A program made the position numbers and the translations under genes. A DNA stretch of 64,000 bases from Lacunisphaera limnophila (GTDB taxonomy: Bacteria; Verrucomicrobiota; Verrucomicrobiia; Opitutales; Opitutaceae). Shown in pieces: positions 26,598 through 35,115 of the stretch. Numbering within the stretch: position 1 is the stretch's first letter; the number at the start of each line of letters is the position of its first letter. The notes beneath the pieces were generated by a model that did no database searches, was not told where the DNA came from, and saw only the letters and a list, made by a program, of their open reading frames with translations. The stretch lies in NCBI RefSeq assembly GCF_001746835.1, contig NZ_CP016094.1:3673501-3737500 (forward strand). Direction: 5' to 3'.

Positions 26598-27236
26598 TCA
26601 GCTCGTCACCACGGGCTCTGCCGGTGCCACCGGCTGCGCCGGGGTAGTCTCCGCGGCCGGCGCGGTGACCGGAACCGCCTTCGGCTTCGGCGTCCCCACC
26701 AGCACCCCGAGGTGCTCCTGGATCTTCTGGAAAAACTCGGCGTTCAGGTCGCCCACCGGTACCTCGTACATCACGTGCGACGGCATGTGCTCGAGCAACT
26801 GCCGGCTGCGGTCCGCGCTCAGTCCGCGCGGCTTAAGGATCTTCTTCCGCTCCAGCATGAGCGCGAGGAATTGCAGCAGCGGTGTATTGATCGCCTCGGA
26901 GGTGCCGTCCTCGATCCCGTTCTCCGACCCCGCCCCGGCGGCCGTCGCCAGCGTCAGGAACAGGTTCTCCGCCGTGAACTTCAGGTTGCGATCCGTGTTG
27001 TCATCCCGGCGCGGCCGGAAATCGGCCGTCACCCACCGGCAATAGACGAAGGCGGGCGGCATGAACTTGCCATCCTCGCTTTCCAACAGGTCCCGCCGCG
27101 CCACCTCGCCGGAGGCCTGCCCTGAGCCTGTCGAAGCGGCCTCCCGCACGAGGTAGCTGACGACACGGTCATGCTCCGCGAAGTCGCGGCCGCTGACGAA
27201 ACACTTTGTGGCAATCGGGTGAAGATTCAGCTCCAT
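26598..27236 (-). CDS. unknown protein with in-frame repeat insert
   Basis: A 212-residue protein of unknown function: a folded N-terminal part of about 170 residues (MELNLHPIATKCFVSGRDF, FVYCRWVTADFRPRRDD, KFTAENLFLTLATAAGAG) and a Pro/Ala-rich tail (PVTAPAAETTPAQPVAPAEPV) that is probably disordered. Residues 34-42 (AASTGSGQA) are encoded by a TGCCCTGAGCCTGTCGAAGC element inside GGAGGCC/GGCCTCC arms. It looks like a small mobile repeat inserted without breaking the frame. Start ATG 27236. No neighbours in the same direction give context. Confidence 0.55.
   Translation of the reverse strand: MELNLHPIATKCFVSGRDFAEHDRVVSYLVREAASTGSGQASGEVARRDLLESEDGKFMPPAFVYCRWVTADFRPRRDDNTDRNLKFTAENLFLTLATAAGAGSENGIEDGTSEAINTPLLQFLALMLERKKILKPRGLSADRSRQLLEHMPSHVMYEVPVGDLNAEFFQKIQEHLGVLVGTPKPKAVPVTAPAAETTPAQPVAPAEPVVTS
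27111..27144. repeat. palindrome-flanked TGCCCTGAGCC repeat inside a gene
   Basis: The core TGCCCTGAGCCTGTCGAAGC (27118-27137) is framed by perfect 7-base inverted arms GGAGGCC and GGCCTCC. A related core, CCTGAGCCCGTCGAGG, occurs at 5296-5311 in the leader of a pseudopilin gene. The length, a little over 30 bases, keeps a nearby reading frame open as residues STGSG. Confidence 0.65.
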
Positions 27237-27295
27237 GGGACGTTTCTTGTTTACCCCCGGACAGGGTGAAAGCTAGCAAATTGATTCAGGAAGGG

Positions 27296-27416
27296 GTGAG
27301 TAGCGAGTAGCGTGTAGCGAGCATCCTCAAAAAATGCGAGTGACACGCTGGCGGTCGACACCATTCCCTTCCCCAGATGCCGGTTATACTCACTACCCGC
27401 TACTCACTACCCGCTA
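27296..27416. repeat. short tandem and inverted TAGCGAG repeats
   Basis: Three heptamers of the TAGCGAG type (27301-27321) are mirrored by two 14-base units CTCACTACCCGCTA (27389-27416), so the tract can fold back on itself. It fills the space between two divergent genes (26598-27236 and 27423-28085). Its role is unknown; promoters of both genes must lie within or around it. Confidence 0.55.
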
Positions 27417-27422
27417 CTGTCC

Positions 27423-28085
27423 ATGTCCGGTAGACTCATCGCCGTCGGCGACATCCACGGCTGCCACAAGGAATTCGAGGACCTCCTCGAGAAGCTCGAC
27501 CTCAAGAAGGACGACCGCCTCATCCTCCTCGGCGACCTCATCAGCCGGGGGCCCGACAGCGGCAAGGTCGTCGCCCTCGCCCGCGAACACGCCACCGCTT
27601 CCCTCCTCGGCAACCACGAGCTCCGCCACCTCAACTACCGGCGCACCGACGACCCCACCCACCTCAAGAAATACGACTACGCCACGATGGAACAGCTCCG
27701 CGGCAAGGACTGGGACTACCTCGAGTCCATGAAGCTGACCTACTCCGACGAAGAACTCGGCGTGGTCTTCGTCCACGGCGGCTTCCTCCCCGATCGCCCC
27801 TGGCAACGCCAGCCGGCTCGCATTGTCACCCGCATCCAGGTCGTGGGCAAGGACGGCGAACCCCACAAGCGCTCCGAGATGCCCGACGCTCCCCACTGGT
27901 CCACCCTCTGGGAAGGCCCGCCCTTCGTCGTCTACGGCCACACCCCCCGCGAGGAGGTCTCCCGCACCAAGTGGACCCTCGGCATCGACACCGCCTGCGC
28001 CATGGGCGGCTGCCTGACCGCCTATATCCTCCCCGAAAAGAAGCTCGTCCAGGTCAAGGCCCGAGAGACGTACTACAGGCGCTGA
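27423..28085 (+). CDS. calcineurin-like metallophosphoesterase
   Basis: A 220-residue PPP-type phosphoesterase with all metal motifs: GDIHGCHKEF (I), GDLISRGPDS (II), LLGNHELRH (III), FVHGGFLP and VVYGHTPREE. This set is that of bacterial protein phosphatases and Ap4A hydrolases (PrpE/ApaH types) acting with two Mn or Fe ions. Length and motif spacing favour a PrpE-like single-domain enzyme; protein versus dinucleotide substrate is not decidable. ATG 27423 follows a repeat tract. It is followed after 71 bases by a YhaM-like nuclease gene in the same direction, so the two may be co-transcribed. Confidence 0.88.
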   Translation: MSGRLIAVGDIHGCHKEFEDLLEKLDLKKDDRLILLGDLISRGPDSGKVVALAREHATASLLGNHELRHLNYRRTDDPTHLKKYDYATMEQLRGKDWDYLESMKLTYSDEELGVVFVHGGFLPDRPWQRQPARIVTRIQVVGKDGEPHKRSEMPDAPHWSTLWEGPPFVVYGHTPREEVSRTKWTLGIDTACAMGGCLTAYILPEKKLVQVKARETYYRR

Positions 28086-28156
28086 GTGCCTGGTCGCCTG
28101 ATTCCAGGCTGTCTTTTAATCTGTCCTCCCCCCGCCGTCCTCTGTTTTCTGGGGGT

Positions 28157-29140
28157 ATGGCCGACCACCCCACCCCGCTCGCCGTCCGCGACATCAAGAC
28201 CCTCCCGAGCGGCGACACCTTCACCGGGGTCCTGCTCGTCCGCCGGGTCACCACCAAGACCGCCAAAAACGGCAACGCCTTCCTGAGCCTCGAACTTGGC
28301 GACAAGACCGGCACCTTCCCCCTGAATGTTTTCGGCGACAGCCCCGCCTACGAGCTCTTCACCGGCCTCAAGGACGGCGGCATCGTGCGCATCGAGGCCA
28401 AAGTCGAATTCTACCAGGAGCGCCTCTCGCCCCGCCTCCTGCGCGCCGAGCCCCTGTCGATGGACCAGCTCAGCGGCTCCGCCGTGCTTGCCAACCTCGT
28501 CGAGACCGCCCCCGAGGACGCCGACGCCCTCTGGGCCGAATTCCAGCAGCACATCGCCTCCATCGGCCACGCCGAGCTGCGCGCCACCGTCCAGGCGGTG
28601 TTCGATGACATCGGGGACCAGTTCCGCATCGCGCCGGCCGCCGTCGCCATGCACCACGCCTACCGCCACGGCCTGCTGGAGCACACCACCCACATGGCCC
28701 GCGCCGCCAAGGCCCTGCTTCCCCTCTACCCGGAGATCGATGCCGATCTCGCGATGGCCGGCGTGCTGGTCCACGACACCGGCAAGGTCATCGAATACCA
28801 GGGCGACCTCGTCACCACCAAGAGCCGCAAGGGCATCCTCCAAGGCCACGTCGTCCTCGGCTACCAGCTCGTGCGCAAGGCCGGCATGAAGACCAAGCTC
28901 AACCCCGACCTCCTCGAGCGGCTGGAGCACATCGTCCTCAGCCATCAGGGCGAACTCGAGTGGGGCGCCGCCGTCATCGCCGCCACCCCCGAGGCCGTCT
29001 TCGTCGCCAAGGTTGACGACCTCGACGCCAAGATGGGCATGGTCCAGCGCCTCCTCCGCCAGGCCGGCGAAGACACCCCGTTTTCCGACAAACACCTGGG
29101 CCTGAATTCGCAGCTCCTCCTCACGAAGCCGGTTAAGTAA
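28157..29140 (+). CDS. yhaM: YhaM-like 3'-5' exonuclease (OB fold + HD domain)
   Basis: A 327-residue protein: an N-terminal OB-fold (residues about 15-95, FLSLELGDKTGTFPLNVFG) and an HD domain (about 150-300) with HGLLEHTTHM, GVLVHDTGKVIEYQGD and HIVLSHQGELEWGA. This is the layout of YhaM-family 3'-5' exoribonucleases. The metal-binding His and Asp residues of the HD domain are present. The ATG at 28157 (GGGGGT just upstream) is the natural start; the frame extends farther only through the preceding gene. It may be co-transcribed with the metallophosphoesterase. It would act in RNA turnover. Confidence 0.86.
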   Translation: MADHPTPLAVRDIKTLPSGDTFTGVLLVRRVTTKTAKNGNAFLSLELGDKTGTFPLNVFGDSPAYELFTGLKDGGIVRIEAKVEFYQERLSPRLLRAEPLSMDQLSGSAVLANLVETAPEDADALWAEFQQHIASIGHAELRATVQAVFDDIGDQFRIAPAAVAMHHAYRHGLLEHTTHMARAAKALLPLYPEIDADLAMAGVLVHDTGKVIEYQGDLVTTKSRKGILQGHVVLGYQLVRKAGMKTKLNPDLLERLEHIVLSHQGELEWGAAVIAATPEAVFVAKVDDLDAKMGMVQRLLRQAGEDTPFSDKHLGLNSQLLLTKPVK

Positions 29141-29266
29141 AACCAGCGCCCCGGGCGCTTGGCCTTACTCAATCGGTGTCACGCCAAGCCGCCAAGGCGA
29201 GCAGGCCACCCGCCACCTCTCGTTACCGTCTGCCTACTTTGCGGCTCTGCGCCTCTGCGTGAAAAT

Positions 29267-30511
29267 TCAGGAGAGAAGCTGCACGATCCGGATGATCGGC
29301 AAAAACAGCGCGATCACGATCGTGCCCACGATCAGGGCCAGAAACAAAATCAGGACCGGCTCGATCAACGAGCTGAGACCGGCGACGGCGTTGTCCACCT
29401 CCTCCTCGTAGATGTCGGCCACCTTGTTGAGCATCTCCGGCAACTGGCCGGACTGCTCCCCCACCTCGATCATGCTCGTCACCATCGGCGGAAAAACGTG
29501 GGTGGCCTCCAGCGGCCGCGCCACCGGGGCGCCCTCTTTGACCCGTTCATGCACGCGCATGATCGCCGCCGCCACCCGCGCGTTGCCGCACGTGTCCCGG
29601 GTGATGAGCAAGGCCGGCAGGATGGGCACGCCGCTCGACAGCAGGGTCCCCAGCGTCCGGCCAAACCGCGCGACGATGGCCTTCAGGAAGAGGTCGCCAA
29701 AGAGCGGGAGCTTCACGACCAGCGTGTCCACGAGGCGCGCCCCCGCCTCGGTCCGGCGGAACAGCCGGAAGCCGATCCACCCCGCCAGCACCACGCCGAA
29801 GGTGAGCCACACCTGGTGCCGCACCGCGTCGCTGACCGCGAGCACGGCCTGCGTGAGCGGGGGCAACGGCGCCCCTTTCAGCAGGTCGGCGAAGATCTGC
29901 TGAAACTTCGGCACCACGTAGACCAGCAGCCCGGCGAGGATCACCAGCGCGACCGACAGCACGACCGCCGGGTAGACCATCGCCGCGACGACCTTCCCGC
30001 GCACATGCAGGCTCTTCTCCTGGAACCGGGCCAGCCGGTCGAGCACGCCGTCGAGCACCCCGCCCGCCTCGCCCGCCTTGATCATGTTCAGGTAAAGCCG
30101 GTCAAAGACCCGCGGGTGCCGCGCCATCGCCGCCGACAGTGTGTCGCCCGTCTTGATGCTCCCGGCCAGCCCCTCGACCACCCGGCGGAACGACTCGTTG
30201 CGCTGCTGCCGCGCCAGGGCCTCCAGGGCTTTCAACAACGGCATGCCCGCCCGCAGCAGCGTGCCCAGCTGCCGGGTGAACACCGCCAGCTCGCGGGCCC
30301 CGACCGGACGCAGGAACGGCACGCTGAGCGCCCACGCCATCCGTCCTGTCGCACCCGTGTCGCCCCCTGCCCGTTCCACCGGCGCCACCGCCGTGGGAAA
30401 CAGGCCCTGCGCGCGCAACGCCGCCGCGGCCTGCTGGGCATCGTCCGCGTCCAGCCGCCCCAACTTCTTCGCGCCGGTCGCATCCAAGGCGGTGTATTTG
30501 AAGACAGGCAC
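29267..30511 (-). CDS. gspF: type II secretion / type IV pilus platform protein GspF
   Basis: A 414-residue inner-membrane protein with two repeated T2SSF domains: residues about 60-185 (ELAVFTRQLGTLLRAGMPLL) and 265-390 (FGRTLGTLLSSGVPILPAL). Both are followed by membrane helices (VVLSVALVILAGLLVYVVP; LIEPVLILFLALIVGTIVIAL). It anchors the assembly ATPases under the pseudopilus. The GTG start at 30511 (VPVFKYTALD) matches the usual N-terminus better than the GTG at 30535. It lies last in the minus-strand run gspE-pilT-gspE-gspF. The pseudopilins it should assemble are at 4-9 kb. Confidence 0.93.
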   Translation of the reverse strand: MPVFKYTALDATGAKKLGRLDADDAQQAAAALRAQGLFPTAVAPVERAGGDTGATGRMAWALSVPFLRPVGARELAVFTRQLGTLLRAGMPLLKALEALARQQRNESFRRVVEGLAGSIKTGDTLSAAMARHPRVFDRLYLNMIKAGEAGGVLDGVLDRLARFQEKSLHVRGKVVAAMVYPAVVLSVALVILAGLLVYVVPKFQQIFADLLKGAPLPPLTQAVLAVSDAVRHQVWLTFGVVLAGWIGFRLFRRTEAGARLVDTLVVKLPLFGDLFLKAIVARFGRTLGTLLSSGVPILPALLITRDTCGNARVAAAIMRVHERVKEGAPVARPLEATHVFPPMVTSMIEVGEQSGQLPEMLNKVADIYEEEVDNAVAGLSSLIEPVLILFLALIVGTIVIALFLPIIRIVQLLS

Positions 30512-30677
30512 GATCAGGCTCCTGATTTGAACCACCGCGGCCCCATGGCACGGATCGCCATGAAGGGCTGTTTGTAATCACTCCGCCGTGGCACCTGATG
30601 AACATCAGGGCAAAATCCGGTCACGCCGTCGTGCCGCTGGTAGCTTTGCGTCCCCCTGTCTTCGTGTTTCATCAGCC

Positions 30678-32354
30678 TCAGATGTATTTGACCACTTCCT
30701 CGACCGTCGTGTCCCCCGCCGCCAGCGCCACCAACGCGGCCTCTCGCAGGGTGACCATGCCGTCCGCCACGGCTTGCTGGCGCAACGCCACGAGCGAGGC
30801 CCCCTGCACCATGAGTTCCCGCAACGCATCACTGACCAGCAGGAATTCAAAGATCCCGATCCGGCCCCGGTAACCGGTCTGATGACAGGCCGGGCAGCCC
30901 GCGCCCCGGTAAAACGCCGTCCCGGCCGGCACGCCCAGCTGGCGCACCAACGCCTCCGGCGGCGTGTGGGCCGTGCGACACTCCGGACAAATCCGTCGCA
31001 GCAACCGCTGCGCCAGCACCGCCTCCACCGTCGAGGCCAGCAGGAACGGGGCGATGCCCATGTCCACCAGGCGCGTGACCGCCGACGGTGCGTCGTTGGT
31101 GTGCAACGTCGTCAGCACCAGGTGGCCGGTCAGCGAGGCCTGGATCGCGATCTGCGCGGTCTCCAGGTCGCGCACCTCCCCGACCATCACGATGTCGGGG
31201 TCCTGCCGCAGGAAGGTCCGCAACGCGCGCGAAAAGGTCAGGCCGGCGGCCAGGTTCACCGGCACCTGCATGATGCCGTCGATCTCGTACTCCACCGGAT
31301 CCTCGACGGTCAGGAGCTTCGCCTCGGGCTGGTTCAGCAGCTTGAGGCAGCTGTAGAGCGTCGTCGTCTTGCCCGAACCGGTCGGGCCGGTGACGATGAA
31401 GATGCCGTTCGGACGGCGGATGATCGCCTCCACCCCGCGGCGCACCGGCGGCGGCAGGCCGAGTTGCGCGAGCTCCAGGCGCACCGCCGACTGGTCCAGC
31501 ACGCGCAGCACTACGCTCTCGCCGAACTGGGTGGGCAGCGTGGACACGCGCAGGTCCACGGCGCGTCCGGCCAGCGTCAGCCGGATACGGCCGTCCTGCG
31601 GCAGGCGGCGCTCGGCGATGTTGAGGCTCGCCAACACCTTGAGGCGGGAGATGACCGGCAGGGCCAGCGCCGGCGGCGGCGGCGCGAGTTCGAGCAGCGC
31701 GCCGTCAATGCGGTATCGGATGCGAAACTCATGCTCGAAGGGCTCGAAATGCAGGTCCGACGCCCGGTCGCGGATCGCCTGCGCCAGCACGAGGTTGACG
31801 TAGCGGATGATGGGCGTCTGTCCCGCCATTTGCTCGATGTCGGTTTCGCTCAGCGTCCCGGTGGCGTCGCGGGCCTGCGCCCGCAGGTCGCCCAGCACGT
31901 CCTCCAGCGAGGCGTCATCCTCGCCGTAATGCCGCCGCATGAGCCCCTGCACCTGTTCGGGGTCGGCCACCGTCACGCGCACGTCCCGTTCCAGCGCAAA
32001 GGCCAGGTCGTTCACCAGCCCGGGATTGAAGGGATCCACCGCCGCCACCGTGACGGTGAATTCATCCGTCGCGAGCGGGGCGACGCCATAGGTCCGGGCC
32101 AGCGCGGCGCCAACGAAGGTGGCCGCGTCGTCGGGCAGGCTGGCCGGCAGGACTGCCGCGTACTCGCCGCCGATGTGCTCCGCCACGGCCCGCAGCAGGC
32201 CGGCCGGTTCGATCAGGCCCAGGTCCAGGACGGTCCGGGCCAGCGCCTTGCCGCTGCGCCGGTGCTCGTCGTACGCCGCCTGGAGCGCGGCCGGCTCCAC
32301 CAGCCGCCGCGCGGCAAGCAGGTCGTGCACCGCCTGGTCGTGTCCCTCGAACAT
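30678..32354 (-). CDS. gspE: GspE/PilB-type assembly ATPase
   Basis: A 558-residue ATPase that drives pseudopilus or pilus extension. The N-terminal MshEN-like domain (1-150) is followed by a linker and the RecA-like core with Walker [17 protein letters not shown], the Asp box EDPVEYEIDGI, Walker B MVGEVRDLETAQ and the His box TTLHTNDAPSAVTR. The zinc site is intact (CPEC...CPAC, about residues 450-490). Start is ATG 32354, 22 bases after the pilT stop. A second GspE of similar architecture lies on the other side of pilT. Confidence 0.93.
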   Translation of the reverse strand: MFEGHDQAVHDLLAARRLVEPAALQAAYDEHRRSGKALARTVLDLGLIEPAGLLRAVAEHIGGEYAAVLPASLPDDAATFVGAALARTYGVAPLATDEFTVTVAAVDPFNPGLVNDLAFALERDVRVTVADPEQVQGLMRRHYGEDDASLEDVLGDLRAQARDATGTLSETDIEQMAGQTPIIRYVNLVLAQAIRDRASDLHFEPFEHEFRIRYRIDGALLELAPPPPALALPVISRLKVLASLNIAERRLPQDGRIRLTLAGRAVDLRVSTLPTQFGESVVLRVLDQSAVRLELAQLGLPPPVRRGVEAIIRRPNGIFIVTGPTGSGKTTTLYSCLKLLNQPEAKLLTVEDPVEYEIDGIMQVPVNLAAGLTFSRALRTFLRQDPDIVMVGEVRDLETAQIAIQASLTGHLVLTTLHTNDAPSAVTRLVDMGIAPFLLASTVEAVLAQRLLRRICPECRTAHTPPEALVRQLGVPAGTAFYRGAGCPACHQTGYRGRIGIFEFLLVSDALRELMVQGASLVALRQQAVADGMVTLREAALVALAAGDTTVEEVVKYI

Positions 32355-32376
32355 GGCGGTGGCAACGCGGGCCGGC

Positions 32377-33459
32377 TCAGAGGTCGCGCAGCTTGAATCC
32401 CATGCTCAGCAGCTTCTCGCGCATGGCGACGGGCTCCTGCGACTTCTCCAGCGCCTCGTCGGGCTCGATGAGCTCCTTGTTCACCAGGCTCATGAGATGC
32501 GTGTCGAGCGTGATCATGCCCAGGTTCGCGCCCGTCTGGATGTCGGAGGGGATACGGAAGGTCTTGTTGTCGCGGATCAGCGAGGCGATGGACGAGGTGT
32601 TGACCATGATCTCGTAGGCCGCGATGCGCCCGCCGGTCTTCTTCTTGCACAGGCCCTGGGAAATGACCGCGATGATCGAGGTCGAGAGCTGGGTGCGGAT
32701 CATCTCCTTCATGTTGGCCGGGAAGGCGTCGACGATGCGGTCGACGGTCTTGGCCGCGCTGTTTGTGTGCAGCGTGCCGAACACCAAGTGACCCGTCTCG
32801 GCCGCCGAGATGGCCGCCTCGATCGTCTCCAGGTCGCGCAACTCACCGACCAGGATCACGTCCGGGTCCTGGCGCAGGGCGCGCTTAATCGCCTCGGAGA
32901 AGCTTGGCACGTCGGAGCCGACCTCGCGCTGGGTCACGACGCACTTCTTGTGCGGGTGGTAATATTCGATCGGGTCCTCGATCGTGATGATGTGGCCGTC
33001 GCGGTTCTCGTTGATGTAATTCACCATCGAGGCGAGGGTCGTCGACTTGCCCGAGCCCGTCGGGCCCGTGACCAGGAACAGGCCGCGCGGGCGGTAGAGC
33101 AGCTCCTTGATCTTGTCCGGCATGCCGATGGCCCGCAGGTCGAAGAGCTGGTTGGGGATCTGGCGCAGGACGAGGCCGTAGTTGCCCTTGGCCTTGAGCA
33201 CGCTGACGCGGAAACGGGCCTTGTCGCCAAAGGCGAAGCCGAAGTCGGTGCCGCCGTTGAGCTTCACGTTCTGGATGTGGTTGTCCGGCGTGATCGAGAG
33301 CATCAGCTGCTCCGTGTCCTCGGGCCGCAGCTCGGGGCCGTCGATCGGCGTCATGCTGCCGCGCAAACGCAGGCAGGGCGGCACCCCGACCTGAAGGTGC
33401 AGGTCGGAGCACTTCTGGTCGACGACCAGCTCGAGAAGATCGTTCATTTCATAGCTCAT
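32377..33459 (-). CDS. pilT: PilT-type retraction ATPase
   Basis: A 360-residue retraction ATPase. Motifs: Walker [17 protein letters not shown] (about residue 134), Asp box [17 protein letters not shown], Walker [16 protein letters not shown] and His box [16 protein letters not shown]. The Met-rich end [17 protein letters not shown] is typical of PilT, and no zinc site is present, as expected. PilT disassembles type IV pili, which suggests that the apparatus in this organism is a dynamic pilus rather than only a secretion system. Located between two GspE-type genes. Confidence 0.95.
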   Translation of the reverse strand: MSYEMNDLLELVVDQKCSDLHLQVGVPPCLRLRGSMTPIDGPELRPEDTEQLMLSITPDNHIQNVKLNGGTDFGFAFGDKARFRVSVLKAKGNYGLVLRQIPNQLFDLRAIGMPDKIKELLYRPRGLFLVTGPTGSGKSTTLASMVNYINENRDGHIITIEDPIEYYHPHKKCVVTQREVGSDVPSFSEAIKRALRQDPDVILVGELRDLETIEAAISAAETGHLVFGTLHTNSAAKTVDRIVDAFPANMKEMIRTQLSTSIIAVISQGLCKKKTGGRIAAYEIMVNTSSIASLIRDNKTFRIPSDIQTGANLGMITLDTHLMSLVNKELIEPDEALEKSQEPVAMREKLLSMGFKLRDL

Positions 33460-33488
33460 GCGGTGGGTGGGTTATAAATAGGTGGGCC

Positions 33489-35087
33489 TCAGACGGTGTC
33501 GCCGACGGTGACCGCCACCACTTCTTCGATGGTGGTGAGGCCGGCAAGGACTTTGCGGATTCCGTCTTCTCTCATGGTGCGCATTCCGTCCCGCCGGGCC
33601 TGCTCGCGCAAGCGGACAGCGGTAACGTTGTCGTAAATCATGCCGCGAATCCCGTCGTGGACGAGAAAGATTTCAAAAATTCCCATCCGCCCCCGGTAGC
33701 CGGTGCCATGGCAGGCGGCGCACCCGGCGCCATGGGCGAAGTCAGCCCCGGCCACCTGGGCCGGCCCGAGCCCCAGGGCCTGCAGCTCGCGGGGCGCCGG
33801 CGTGTAGGCCCGGCGGCAGTCCGGGCAGATCCGCCGCACCAGCCGTTGCGCCATCACGGACCGCAACGCGGCGGCCACGAGGAAGGGTTTGGCCCCGATG
33901 TCGATCAGCCGCGTGACGGCGGAGGGCGCATCATTGGTGTGCAGGGTGCTGAACACCATGTGGCCGGTCAGCGAGGCGTTGATGGCGATCTCCGCCGTCT
34001 CCGCGTCGCGGATTTCACCCACCATGACCACGTTCGGCGCCTGGCGCAGCATGGCCCGGAGCGCGGCGGCAAAAGTCATGCCGATCGCCGCGTTCACCGG
34101 CACCTGGTTGATGCCCGTAAGCTGGTACTCGACCGGCTCCTCCACCGTGATGATCTTCCGGTCCGCCCGGTTCAGGTGCTGCAGGCTGGCGTACAGCGTG
34201 GTGGTCTTGCCCGAACCCGTCGGGCCCGTGACCAGCATGATGCCGTCGGGCGCGGCGATCTGCCGCTCAAAACCCGCCTGGTCGTCGGGCAGGAAACCCA
34301 GCTCGGGCATGCCGAGTTTCAGGCTCTCGGCGTCCAGGATGCGCATCACGATGCTCTCGCCGTGGGCCGTCGGCAGCGAGGAAACCCGCAGGTCCAGCGC
34401 CCGGCCGTCCACCGTCACCTGGATGCGGCCGTCCTGCGGCACGCGCTTCTCCGCGATGCTGATGTTCGCCATGATCTTCAACCGGGAGATGATCGCGAGC
34501 TGCAGGCGCTTGGGCGGCGGCCCGGCCTCGTGCAGCACGCCGTCGATGCGGTACCGCACCCGGAAGCGCCGCTCCAGCGGCTCCAGGTGGATGTCGGAGG
34601 CCCGGCGCCGGATCGCATCGGTGATCAGGTCGCGCACCAGCCGGATGACCGGCGCATCGCGCTCGGTCGCGGATTCATCCCGCAACGCCTCGGCGGCGGG
34701 CGGGGCCTCGGGCGCCTGCCCGTCGTAGCTGCGCACGATCGCCCGGCGGATGTCGGCAGCCGTCGCCAGCACCGCCTCGACCGGCTCGCCGGTGGCGTAC
34801 TCCAGGCTGTCCATCACGTCGGCGGCGATGGGGTCGGCGATCGCGACCTGCAGCCGGCCGCGCGCGCGCCCGCAGGGCACGACCTGGTGGGCGCGCACGA
34901 AGTCCGCCGGCAGGGCCGCGCGCACGTCGGCCGCGATCAGCCGGTCCCCGATTTCCACGAAGGCCATGCCAAAGTGCTCGGCCACGGCCCGCGCCACCGC
35001 GGTGCGGTCGGCCGGCGCCGCGTCCCCCGGCCGGAGCAGGCCGCGCTGGTGCGCGATCTGCAGGAGGGGATCGGCGGCGGTCGTCAC
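33489..35087 (-). CDS. gspE: second GspE/PilB-type assembly ATPase
   Basis: A 532-residue ATPase with an MshEN-like N-terminus and the same core as the gene at 30678: Walker [17 protein letters not shown], Asp box VEEPVEYQLTGINQ, Walker B MVGEIRDAETAEIA, His box STLHTNDAPSAVTRL. The zinc site CPDC...CAACHGTGY is intact. Having two assembly ATPases with a PilT between them suggests either specialised pili or division of labour between two apparatuses. It is 30 bases downstream of the stop of the second rho, on the same strand. Confidence 0.92.
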   Translation of the reverse strand: MTTAADPLLQIAHQRGLLRPGDAAPADRTAVARAVAEHFGMAFVEIGDRLIAADVRAALPADFVRAHQVVPCGRARGRLQVAIADPIAADVMDSLEYATGEPVEAVLATAADIRRAIVRSYDGQAPEAPPAAEALRDESATERDAPVIRLVRDLITDAIRRRASDIHLEPLERRFRVRYRIDGVLHEAGPPPKRLQLAIISRLKIMANISIAEKRVPQDGRIQVTVDGRALDLRVSSLPTAHGESIVMRILDAESLKLGMPELGFLPDDQAGFERQIAAPDGIMLVTGPTGSGKTTTLYASLQHLNRADRKIITVEEPVEYQLTGINQVPVNAAIGMTFAAALRAMLRQAPNVVMVGEIRDAETAEIAINASLTGHMVFSTLHTNDAPSAVTRLIDIGAKPFLVAAALRSVMAQRLVRRICPDCRRAYTPAPRELQALGLGPAQVAGADFAHGAGCAACHGTGYRGRMGIFEIFLVHDGIRGMIYDNVTAVRLREQARRDGMRTMREDGIRKVLAGLTTIEEVVAVTVGDTV

Positions 35088-35115
35088 GATGGGGGCCGGT
35101 CCCGCGTACGCGGGG

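Noticed and set aside
27296-27416. CRISPR-like array
   Set aside because: Units are 7 and 14 bases without spacers; they are simple tandem/inverted repeats.
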